A stretch of 64,000 nt of DNA from Auanema rhodensis (lineage: Eukaryota > Nematoda > Chromadorea > Rhabditida > Rhabditidae), in contig OZ059900.1 in NCBI GenBank assembly GCA_964057225.1, positions 22,893,638 through 22,957,637 of the forward strand, in the 5' to 3' direction. Made by a program: the position numbers and the translations under genes. Position 1 is the stretch's first letter. Every line of letters begins with the position of its first letter. The notes under the pieces were generated by a model. The model was not told the DNA's origin. It was given only the letters and a program-made list of their open reading frames with translations, and ran no database searches. Positions 12,985 through 25,288 of this stretch are shown piece by piece.

Positions 12985-15900
12985 AAAATGAACCATTTTA
13001 CATGCTGAACACTAGAAAAGTACAAAAACACAGTATTTCCCATGAGAAATATTTTATTATGCTGGAAAAACAGTTTTTGGAAATTTCGCTGTAAACAAGG
13101 TTTTGACTTACGATTTCATGTGTTCAAACTCATGCAATGTCAATGAAACCTAGCTCAAAATTGTTTGTACAACGTCTAGTTCCACTTTCACGACAAAAAA
13201 ACAGGGGTTAGAAAATTAAGGAAATTAGCATATTCTGAGGGCACGCCCCTTATGGCTAATATTGATTTAAACGATTTTTGTTCATATGAGTCGTCAAATG
13301 CAACGAATTTCAGCGTGTTACATACTTAAATGAAGCATTTCACATGCTGAACACTAGAAAAATACAAAAACACAGTATTTCCCATGAGAAATATTTTATT
13401 ATGCTGGAAAACCAGTTTTTGGAAATTTCGCTGTAAACAAGGTTTTGACTTACGATTTCATGTGTTCAAACTCATGCAATGTCAATGAAACCTAGCTCAA
13501 AATTGTTTGTACAACGTCTAGTTCCACTTTCACGACAAAAAAACAGGGGTTAGAAAATTAAGGAAATTAGCATATTCTGAGGGCACGCCCCTTATGGCTA
13601 ATATTGATTTAAACGATTTTTGTTCATATGAGTCGTCAAATGCAACGAATTTCAGCGTGTTACATACTAAAATGAAGCATTTTACATGCTGAACACTAGA
13701 AAAATACAAAAACACAGTATTTCTCATGAGAAATATTTTATTATGCTGGAAAACCAGTTTTTGGAATTTTCGCTGTAAACGAGGTTTTGACTTACGATTT
13801 CATGTGTTCAAACTCATGCAATGTCAATGAAACCTAGCTCAAAATTGTTTGTACAACGTCTAGTTCCACTTTCACGACAAAAAAACAGGGGTTAGAAAAT
13901 TAAGGAAATTAGCATATTCTGAGGGCACGCCCCTTATGGCTAATATTGATTAAATCGATTTTTGTTCATATGAGTAGTCAAATGCAACGAATTTCAGCGT
14001 GTTACATACTAAAATGAAGCATTTTACATGCTGAACACTAGAAAAGTACAAAAACACAGTATTTCCCATTAGAAATATTTTATTATGCTGGAAAAACAGT
14101 TTTTGGAAATTTCGCTGTAAACAAGGTTTTGACTTACGATTTCATGTGTTCAAACTCATGCAATGTCAATGAAACCTAGCTCAAAATTGTTTGTACAACG
14201 TCTAGTTCCACTTTCACGACAAAAAAACAGGGGTTAGAAAATTAAGGAAATTAGCATATTCTGAGGGCACGCCCCTTATGGCTAATATTGATTTAAACGA
14301 TTTTTGTTCATATGAGTCGTCAAATGCAACGAATTTCAGCGTGTTACATACTAAAATGAAGCATTTCACATGCTGAACACTAGAAAAATACAAAAACACA
14401 GTATTTCCCATGAGAAATATTTTATTATGCTGGAAAACCAGTTTTTGGAAATTTCGCTGTAAACAAGGTTTTGACTTACGATTTCATGTGTTCAAACTCA
14501 TGCAATGTCAATGAAACCTAGCTCAAAATTGTTTGTACAACGTCTAGTTCCACTTTCACGACAAAAAAACAGGGGTTAGAAAATTAAGGAAATTAGCATA
14601 TTCTGAGGGCACGCCCCTTATGGCTAATATTGATTTAAACGATTTTTGTTCATATGAGTCGTCAAATGCAACGAATTTCAGCGTGTTACATACTAAAATG
14701 AAGCATTTTACATGCTGAACACTAGAAAAATACAAAAACACAGTATTTCTCATGAGAAATATTTTATTATGCTGGAAAACCAGTTTTTGGAATTTTCGCT
14801 GTAAACGAGGTTTTGACTTACGATTTCATGTGTTCAAACTCATGCAATGTCAATGAAACCTAGCTCAAAATTGTTTGTACAACGTCTAGTTCCACTTTCA
14901 CGACAAAAAAACAGGGGTTAGAAAATTAAGGAAATTAGCATATTCTGAGGGCACGCCCCTTATGGCTAATATTGATTAAATCGATTTTTGTTCATATGAG
15001 TAGTCAAATGCAACGAATTTCAGCGTGTTACATACTAAAATGAAGCATTTTACATGCTGAACACTAGAAAAGTACAAAAACACAGTATTTCCCATGAGAA
15101 ATATTTTATTATGCTGGAAAAACAGTTTTTGGAAATTTCGCTGTAAACAAGGTTTTGACTTACGATTTCATGTGTTCAAACTCATGCAATGTCAATGAAA
15201 CCTAGCTCAAAATTGTTTGTACAACGTCTAGTTCCACTTTCACGACAAAAAAACAGGGGTTAGAAAATTAAGGAAATTAGCATATTCTGAGGGCACGCCC
15301 CTTATGGCTAATATTGATTTAAACGATTTTTGTTCATATGAGTCGTCAAATGCAACGAATTTCAGCGTGTTACATACTAAAATGAAGCATTTCACATGCT
15401 GAACACTAGAAAAATACAAAAACACAGTATTTCCCATGAGAAATATTTTATTATGCTGGAAAACCAGTTTTTGGAAATTTCGCTGTAAACAAGGATTTGA
15501 CTTACGATTTCATGTGTTCAAACTCATGCAATGTCAATGAAACCTAGCTCAAAATTGTTTGTACAACGTCTAGTTCCACTTTCACGACAAAAAAACAGGG
15601 GTTAGAAAATTAAGGAAATTAGCATATTCTGAGGGCACGCCCCTTATGGCTAATATTGATTTAAACGATTTTTGTTCATATGAGTCGTCAAATGCAACGA
15701 ATTTCAGCGTGTTACATACTAAAATGAAGCATTTTACATGCTGAACACTAGAAAAATACAAAAACACAGTATTTCTCATGAGAAATATTTTATTATGCTG
15801 GAAAACCAGTTTTTGGAATTTTCGCTGTAAACGAGGTTTTGACTTACGATTTCATGTGTTCAAACTCATGCAATGTCAATGAAACCTAGCTCAAAATTGT

Positions 15901-18900
15901 TTGTACAACGTCTAGTTCCACTTTCACGACAAAAAAACAGGGGTTAGAAAATTAAGGAAATTAGCATATTCTGAGGGCACGCCCCTTATGGCTAATATTG
16001 ATTAAATCGATTTTTGTTCATATGAGTAGTCAAATGCAACGAATTTCAGCGTGTTACATACTAAAATGAACCATTTTACATGCTGAACACTAGAAAAGTA
16101 CAAAAACACAGTATTTCCCATGAGAAATATTTTATTATGCTGGAAAAACAGTTTTTGGAAATTTCGCTGTAAACAAGGTTTTGACTTACGATTTCATGTG
16201 TTCAAACTCATGCAATGTCAATGAAACCTAGCTCAAAATTGTTTGTACAACGTTTAGTTCCACTTTCACGACAAAAAAACAGGGGTTAGAAAATTAAGGA
16301 AATTAGCATATTCTGAGGGCACGCCCCTTATGGCTAATATTGATTAAATCGATTTTTGTTCATATGAGTAGTCAAATGCAACGAATTTCAGCGTGTTACA
16401 TACTAAAATGAACCATTTTACATGCTGAACACTAGAAAAGTACAAAAACACAGTATTTCCCATGAGAAATATTTTATTATGCTGGAAAAACAGTTTTTGG
16501 AAATTTCGCTGTAAACAAGGTTTTGACTTACGATTTCATGTGTTCAAACTCATGCAATGTCAATGAAACCTAGCTCAAAATTGTTTGTACAACGTCTAGT
16601 TCCACTTTCACGACAAAAAAACAGGGGTTAGAAAATTAAGGAAATTAGCATATTCTGAGGGCACGCCCCTTATGGCTAATATTGATTTAAACGATTTTTG
16701 TTCATATGAGTCGTCAAATGCAACGAATTTCAGCGTGTTACATACTTAAATGAAGCATTTCACATGCTGAACACTAGAAAAATACAAAAACACAGTATTT
16801 CCCATGAGAAATATTTTATTATGCTGGAAAACCAGTTTTTGGAAATTTCGCTGTAAACAAGGTTTTGACTTACGATTTCATGTGTTCAAACTCATGCAAT
16901 GTCAATGAAACCTAGCTCAAAATTGTTTGTACAACGTCTAGTTCCACTTTCACGACAAAAAAACAGGGGTTAGAAAATTAAGGAAATTAGCATATTCTGA
17001 GGGCACGCCCCTTATGGCTAATATTGATTTAAACGATTTTTGTTCATATGAGTCGTCAAATGCAACGAATTTCAGCGTGTTACATACTAAAATGAAGCAT
17101 TTTACATGCTGAACACTAGAAAAATACAAAAACACAGTATTTCTCATGAGAAATATTTTATTATGCTGGAAAACCAGTTTTTGGAATTTTCGCTGTAAAC
17201 GAGGTTTTGACTTACGATTTCATGTGTTCAAACTCATGCAATGTCAATGAAACCTAGCTCAAAATTGTTTGTACAACGTCTAGTTCCACTTTCACGACAA
17301 AAAAACAGGGGTTAGAAAATTAAGGAAATTAGCATATTCTGAGGGCACGCCCCTTATGGCTAATATTGATTAAATCGATTTTTGTTCATATGAGTAGTCA
17401 AATGCAACGAATTTCAGCGTGTTACATACTAAAATGAAGCATTTTACATGCTGAACACTAGAAAAGTACAAAAACACAGTATTTCCCATGAGAAATATTT
17501 TATTATGCTGGAAAAACAGTTTTTGGAAATTTCGCTGTAAACAAGGTTTTGACTTACGATTTCATGTGTTCAAACTCATGCAATGTCAATGAAACCTAGC
17601 TCAAAATTGTTTGTACAACGTCTAGTTCCACTTTCACGACAAAAAAACAGGGGTTAGAAAATTAAGGAAATTAGCATATTCTGAGGGCACGCCCCTTATG
17701 GCTAATATTGATTTAAACGATTTTTGTTCATATGAGTCGTCAAATGCAACGAATTTCAGCGTGTTACATACTAAAATGAAGCATTTCACATGCTGAACAC
17801 TAGAAAAATACAAAAACACAGTATTTCCCATGAGAAATATTTTATTATGCTGGAAAACCAGTTTTTGGAAATTTCGCTGTAAACAAGGTTTTGACTTACG
17901 ATTTCATGTGTTCAAACTCATGCAATGTCAATGAAACCTAGCTCAAAATTGTTTGTACAACGTCTAGTTCCACTTTCACGACAAAAAAACAGGGGTTAGA
18001 AAATTAAGGAAATTAGCATATTCTGAGGGCACGCCCCTTATGGCTAATATTGATTTAAACGATTTTTGTTCATATGAGTCGTCAAATGCAACGAATTTCA
18101 GCGTGTTACATACTAAAATGAAGCATTTTACATGCTGAACACTAGAAAAATACAAAAACACAGTATTTCTCATGAGAAATATTTTATTATGCTGGAAAAC
18201 CAGTTTTTGGAATTTTCGCTGTAAACGAGGTTTTGACTTACGATTTCATGTGTTCAAACTCATGCAATGTCAATGAAACCTAGCTCAAAATTGTTTGTAC
18301 AACGTCTAGTTCCACTTTCACGACAAAAAAACAGGGGTTAGAAAATTAAGGAAATTAGCATATTCTGAGGGCACGCCCCTTATGGCTAATATTGATTAAA
18401 TCGATTTTTGTTCATATGAGTAGTCAAATGCAACGAATTTCAGCGTGTTACATACTAAAATGAAGCATTTTACATGCTGAACACTAGAAAAGTACAAAAA
18501 CACAGTATTTCCCATGAGAAATATTTTATTATGCTGGAAAAACAGTTTTTGGAAATTTCGCTGTAAACAAGGTTTTGACTTACGATTTCATGTGTTCAAA
18601 CTCATGCAATGTCAATGAAACCTAGCTCAAAATTGTTTGTACAACGTCTAGTTCCACTTTCACGACAAAAAAACAGGGGTTAGAAAATTAAGGAAATTAG
18701 CATATTCTGAGGGCACGCCCCTTATGGCTAATATTGATTTAAACGATTTTTGTTCATATGAGTCGTCAAATGCAACGAATTTCAGCGTGTTACATACTAA
18801 AATGAAGCATTTCACATGCTGAACACTAGAAAAATACAAAAACACAGTATTTCCCATGAGAAATATTTTATTATGCTGGAAAACCAGTTTTTGGAAATTT

Positions 18901-20166
18901 CGCTGTAAACAAGGTTTTGACTTACGATTTCATGTGTTCAAACTCATGCAATGTCAATGAAACCTAGCTCAAAATTGTTTGTACAACGTCTAGTTCCACT
19001 TTCACGACAAAAAAACAGGGGTTAGAAAATTAAGGAAATTAGCATATTCTGAGGGCACGCCCCTTATGGCTAATATTGATTTAAACGATTTTTGTTCATA
19101 TGAGTCGTCAAATGCAACGAATTTCAGCGTGTTACATACTAAAATGAAGCATTTTACATGCTGAACACTAGAAAAATACAAAAACACAGTATTTCTCATG
19201 AGAAATATTTTATTATGCTGGAAAACCAGTTTTTGGAATTTTCGCTGTAAACGAGGTTTTGACTTACGATTTCATGTGTTCAAACTCATGCAATGTCAAT
19301 GAAACCTAGCTCAAAATTGTTTGTACAACGTCTAGTTCCACTTTCACGACAAAAAAACAGGGGTTAGAAAATTAAGGAAATTAGCATATTCTGAGGGCAC
19401 GCCCCTTATGGCTAATATTGATTAAATCGATTTTTGTTCATATGAGTAGTCAAATGCAACGAATTTCAGCGTGTTACATACTAAAATGAAGCATTTTACA
19501 TGCTGAACACTAGAAAAGTACAAAAACACAGTATTTCCCATGAGAAATATTTTATTATGCTGGAAAAACAGTTTTTGGAAATTTCGCTGTAAACAAGGTT
19601 TTGACTTACGATTTCATGTGTTCAAACTCATGCAATGTCAATGAAACCTAGCTCAAAATTGTTTGTACAACGTCTAGTTCCACTTTCACGACAAAAAAAC
19701 AGGGGTTAGAAAATTAAGGAAATTAGCATATTCTGAGGGCACGCCCCTTATGGCTAATATTGATTTAAACGATTTTTGTTCATATGAGTCGTCAAATGCA
19801 ACGAATTTCAGCGTGTTACATACTAAAATGAAGCATTTTACATGCTGAACACTAGAAAAATACAAAAACACAGTATTTCTCATGAGAAATATTTTATTAT
19901 GCTGGAAAACCAGTTTTTGGAATTTTCGCTGTAAACGAGGTTTTGACTTACGATTTCATGTGTTCAAACTCATGCAATGTCAATGAAACCTAGCTCAAAA
20001 TTGTTTGTACAACGTCTAGTTCCACTTTCACGACAAAAAAACAGGGGTTAGAAAATTAAGGAAATTAGCATATTCTGAGGGCACGCCCCTTATGGCTAAT
20101 ATTGATTAAATCGATTTTTGTTCATATGAGTAGTCAAATGCAACGAATTTCAGCGTGTTACATACT
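12985..20166 (+). repeat. 1026-bp trimeric higher-order repeat (X-Y-Z), 21 units
   Basis: Three unit types cycle at exactly 3 x 342 bp. X has GAAAAGTAC, GAAAAACAG and TTTAAACG. Y has TTTCACATG and TTTAAACG. Z has the perfect palindrome, GGAATTTTCG, AAACGAGG and GAGTAGTC, and also TTTAAACG where it follows Y in phase. Z units start at 13669, 14695, 15721, 17089, 18115, 19141 and 19825. An extra X-like unit lies at 16063 and one Y is missing between 19483 and 19825. Nine units from 12985 match nine from 16405 at 3420 bp (ten units), including the rare GAACC and TAAATGAAGC marks, so a whole block was duplicated. Confidence 0.93.
13768..13784 (+). other. CENP-B-box-like motif, best version (8 of 9 core bases)
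   Basis: The bases TTTCGCTGTAAACGAGG lie at unit positions 100-116. Against the known core NTTCGNNNNANNCGGGN they match TTCG, the central A and C-G-(A)-G, which is 8 of 9 fixed bases; the usual unit reads CAAG and matches 7 of 9. The A-to-G change at unit position 113 occurs only in the nine Z units, with boxes starting at 13768, 14794, 15820, 17188, 18214, 19240, 19924, 21290 and 22316. Mammalian CENP-B binds this box in alpha satellite, and similar boxes have been reported in unrelated satellites. Binding here is inference, and a chance match is possible because the unit was scanned for known motifs. Confidence 0.4.
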
Positions 20167-23100
20167 AAAATGAAGCATTTCACATGCTGAACACTAGAAA
20201 AATACAAAAACACAGTATTTCCCATGAGAAATATTTTATTATGCTGGAAAACCAGTTTTTGGAAATTTCGCTGTAAACAAGGTTTGACTTACGATTTCAT
20301 GTGTTCAAACTCATGCAATGTCAATGAAACCTAGCTCAAAATTGTTCTTACAACGTCTAGTTCCACTTTCACGACAAAAAAACAGGGGTTAGAAAATTTA
20401 GGAAATTAGCATATTCTGAGGGCACGCCCCTTATGGCTAATATTGATTAAATCGATTTTTGTTCATATGAGTCGTCAAATGCAACGAATTTCAGCGTGTT
20501 ACATACTCAAATGAAGTATTTTACATGCTGAACACTAGAAAAATACAAAAACACAGTACTTCCCATGAGAAATATTTTATTATGCTGGAAAACCAGTTTT
20601 TGGAAATTTCGCTGTAAACAAGGTTTTGACTTACGATTTCATGTGTTCAAACTCATGCAATGTCAATGAAACCTAGCTCAAAATTGTTCCTACAACGTCT
20701 AGTTCCACTTTCACGACAAAAAACAGGGGTTAGAAAATTAAGGAAATTAGCATATTCTGAGGGCACGCCCCTTATGGCTAATATTGATTAAATCGATTTT
20801 TGTTCATATGAGTCGTCAAATGCAACGAATTTCAGCGTGTTACATACTAAAATGAAGCATTTTACATGCTGAACACTAGAAAAATACGAAAACACAGTTT
20901 TTCCCATGAGAAATATTTTATTATGCTGGAAAACCAGTTTTTGGAAATTTCGCTGTAAACAAGGTTTTGACTTACGATTTCATGTGTTCAAACTCATGCA
21001 ATGTCAATGAAACCTAGCTCAAAATTGTTTGTACAACGTCTAGTTCCACTTTCACGACAAAAAAACAGGGGTTAGAAAATTAAGGAAATTAGCATATTCT
21101 GAGGGCACGCCCCTTATGGCTAATATTGATTTAAACGATTTTTGTTCATATGAGTCGTCAAATGCAACGAATTTCAGCGTGTTACATACTAAAATGAAGC
21201 ATTTTACATGCTGAACACTAGAAAAATACAAAAACACAGTATTTCTCATGAGAAATATTTTATTATGCTGGAAAACCAGTTTTTGGAATTTTCGCTGTAA
21301 ACGAGGTTTTGACTTACGATTTCATGTGTTCAAACTCATGCAATGTCAATGAAACCTAGCTCAAAATTGTTTGTACAACGTCTAGTTCCACTTTCACGAC
21401 AAAAAAACAGGGGTTAGAAAATTAAGGAAATTAGCATATTCTGAGGGCACGCCCCTTATGGCTAATATTGATTAAATCGATTTTTGTTCATATGAGTAGT
21501 CAAATGCAACGAATTTCAGCGTGTTACATACTAAAATGAAGCATTTTACATGCTGAACACTAGAAAAGTACAAAAACACAGTATTTCCCATGAGAAATAT
21601 TTTATTATGCTGGAAAAACAGTTTTTGGAAATTTCGCTGTAAACAAGGTTTTGACTTACGATTTCATGTGTTCAAACTCATGCAATGTCAATGAAACCTA
21701 GCTCAAAATTGTTTGTACAACGTCTAGTTCCACTTTCACAACAAAAAAACAGGGGTTAGAAAATTAAGGAAATTAGCATATTCTGAGGGCACGCCCCTTA
21801 TGGCTAATATTGATTTAAACGATTTTTGTTCATATGAGTCGTCAAATGCAACGAATTTCAGCGTGTTACATACTAAAATGAAGCATTTCACATGCTGAAC
21901 ACTAGAAAAATACAAAAACACAGTATTTCCCATGAGAAATATTTTATTATGCTGGAAAACCAGTTTTTGGAAATTTCGCTGTAAACAAGGATTTGACTTA
22001 CGATTTCATGTGTTCAAACTCATGCAATGTCAATGAAACCTAGCTCAAAATTGTTTGTACAACGTCTAGTTCCACTTTCACGACAAAAAAACAGGGGTTA
22101 GAAAATTAAGGAAATTAGCATATTCTGAGGGCACGCCCCTTATGGCTAATATTGATTTAAACGATTTTTGTTCATATGAGTCGTCAAATGCAACGAATTT
22201 CAGCGTGTTACATACTAAAATGAAGCATTTTACATGCTGAACACTAGAAAAATACAAAAACACAGTATTTCTCATGAGAAATATTTTATTATGCTGGAAA
22301 ACCAGTTTTTGGAATTTTCGCTGTAAACGAGGTTTTGACTTACGATTTCATGTGTTCAAACTCATGCAATGTCAATGAAACCTAGCTCAAAATTGTTTGT
22401 ACAACGTCTAGTTCCACTTTCACGACAAAAAAACAGGGGTTAGAAAATTAAGGAAATTAGCATATTCTGAGGGCACGCCCCTTATGGCTAATATTGATTA
22501 AATCGATTTTTGTTCATATGAGTAGTCAAATGCAACGAATTTCAGCGTGTTACATACTAAAATGAAGCATTTCACATGCTGAACACTAGAAAAATACAAA
22601 AACACAGTATTTCCCATGAGAAATATTTTCTTATGCTGGAAAACCAGTTTTTGGAAATTTCGCTGTAAACAAGGTTTGACTTACGATTTCATGTGTTCAA
22701 ACTCATGCAATGTCAATGAAACCTAGCTCAAAATTGTTCTTACAACGTCTAGTTCCACTTTCACGACAAAAAAACAGGGGTTAGAAAATTTAGGAAATTA
22801 GCATATTCTGAGGGCACGCCCCTTATGGCTAATATTGATTAAATCGATTTTTGTTCATATGAGTCGTCAAATGCAACGAATTTCAGCGTGTTACATACTC
22901 AAATGAAGTATTTTACATGCTGAACACTAGAAAAATACAAAAACACAGTATTTCCCATGAGAAATATTTTATTATGCTGGAAAACCAGTTTTTGGAAATT
23001 TCGCTGTAAACAAGGTTTTGACTTACGATTTCATGTGTTCAAACTCATGCAATGTCAATGAAACCTAGCTCAAAATTGTTCCTACAACGTCTAGTTCCAC

Positions 23101-25288
23101 TTTCACGACAAAAAACAGGGGTTAGAAAATTAAGGAAATTAGCATATTCTGAGGGCACGCCCCTTATGGCTAATATTGATTAAATCGATTTTTGTTCATA
23201 TGAGTCGTCAAATGCAACGAATTTCAGCGTGTTACATACTAAAATGAAGCATTTTACATGCTGAACACTAGAAAAATACGAAAACACAGTTTTTCCCATG
23301 AGAAATATTTTATTATGCTGGAAAACCAGTTTTTGGAAATTTCGCTGTAAACAAGGTTTTGACTTACGATTTCATGTGTTCAAACTCATGCAATGTCAAT
23401 GAAACCTAGCTCAAAATTGTTCCTACAACGTCTAGTTCCACTTTCACGACAAAAAACAGGGGTTAGAAAATTAAGGAAATTAGCATATTCTGAGGGCACG
23501 CCCCTTATAGCTAATTTTGATTAAATCGATTTTTGTTCATATGAGTCGTCAAATGCAACGAATTTCAGCGTGTTACATACTAAAATGAAGCATTTTACAT
23601 GCTGAACACTAGAAAAGTACAAAAACACAGTATTTCCCATGAGAAATATTTTATTATGCTGGAAAAACAGTTTTTGGAAATTTCGCTGTAAACAAGGTTT
23701 TGACTTACGATTTCATGTGTTCAAACTCATGCAATGTCAATGAAACCTAGCTCAAAATTGTTTGTACAACGTCTAGTTCCACTTTCACGACAAAAAAACA
23801 GGGGTTAGAAAATTAAGGAAATTAGCATATTCTGAGGGCACGCCCCTTATGGCTAATATTGATTTAAACGATTTTTGTTCATATGAGTCGTCAAATGCAA
23901 CGAATTTCAGCGTGTTACATACTAAAATGAAGCATTTCACATGCTGAACACTAGAAAAATACAAAAACACAGTATTTCCCATGAGAAATATTTTATTATG
24001 CTGGAAAACCAGTTTTTGGAAATTTCGCTGTAAACAAGGATTTGACTTACGATTTCATGTGTTCAAACTCATGCAATGTCAATGAAACCTAGCTCAAAAT
24101 TGTTTGTACAACGTCTAGTTCCACTTTCACGACAAAAAAACAGGGGTTAGAAAATTAAGGAAATTAGCATATTCTGAGGGCACGCCCCTTATGGCTAATA
24201 TTGATTAAATCGATTTTTGTTCATATGAGTCGTCAAATGCAACGAATTTCAGCGTGTTACATACTAAAATGAAGCATTTCACATGCTGAACACTAGAAAA
24301 ATACAAAAACACAGTATTTCCCATGAGAAATATTTTATTATGCTGGAAAACCAGTTTTTGGAAATTTCGCTGTAAACAAGGTTTGACTTACGATTTCATG
24401 TGTTCAAACTCATGCAATGTCAATGAAACCTAGCTCAAAATTGTTCTTACAACGTCTAGTTCCACTTTCACGACAAAAAAACAGGGGTTAGAAAATTTAG
24501 GAAATTAGCATATTCTGAGGGCACGCCCCTTATGGCTAATATTGATTAAATCGATTTTTGTTCATATGAGTCGTCAAATGCAACGAATTTCAGCGTGTTA
24601 CATACTCAAATGAAGTATTTTACATGCTGAACACTAGAAAAATACAAAAACACAGTATTTCCCATGAGAAATATTTTATTATGCTGGAAAACCAGTTTTT
24701 GGAAATTTCGCTGTAAACAAGGTTTTGACTTACGATTTCATGTGTTCAAACTCATGCAATGTCAATGAAACCTAGCTCAAAATTGTTCCTACAACGTCTA
24801 GTTCCACTTTCACGACAAAAAACAGGGGTTAGAAAATTAAGGAAATTAGCATATTCTGAGGGCACGCCCCTTATGGCTAATATTGATTAAATCGATTTTT
24901 GTTCATATGAGTCGTCAAATGCAACGAATTTCAGCGTGTTACATACTAAAATGAAGCATTTTACATGCTGAACACTAGAAAAATACGAAAACACAGTTTT
25001 TCCCATGAGAAATATTTTATTATGCTGGAAAACCAGTTTTTGGAAATTTCGCTGTAAACAAGGTTTTGACTTACGATTTCATGTGTTCAAACTCATGCAA
25101 TGTCAATGAAACCTAGCTCAAAATTGTTCCTACAACGTCTAGTTCCACTTTCACGACAAAAAACAGGGGTTAGAAAATTAAGGAAATTAGCATATTCTGA
25201 GGGCACGCCCCTTATGGCTAATTTTGATTAAATCGATTTTTGTTCATATGAGTCGTCAAATGCAACGAATTTCAGCGTGTTACATACT
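20167..25288 (+). repeat. Modular block: P-Q-R triplet combined with X, Y, Z
   Basis: P (GGTTTGACTT, GTTCTTAC, AATTTAGG; 341 bp), Q (begins CAAATGAAGT, GTTCCTAC, A6; 341 bp) and R (AATACGAAAAC, T51) occur in this order at 20167, 22559 and 24266. The order is PQR-ZXYZ (2392 bp), then PQR-XY (1707 bp), then PQR. The first R (20849) switches to the TTG and TTTAAACG state in its 3' part, so it is a hybrid. The X at 21533 has CACAACAAAA, and R units at 23241 and 24948 have CTAATTTTGATT. Z boxes with AAACGAGG are at 21290 and 22316. Confidence 0.88.

Noticed and set aside
2676-23982. Minus-strand open stretches of 65 to 98 codons, for example 7041-7337, 13530-13727 and 23785-23982
   Set aside because: They are all the same satellite read in one frame. 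342 is divisible by 3, so the frame recurs, and it opens only where TTTAAACG or GATATACG variants remove a stop. Standard units have stops in this frame, there is no codon constraint or promoter, and the products resemble no family I know.
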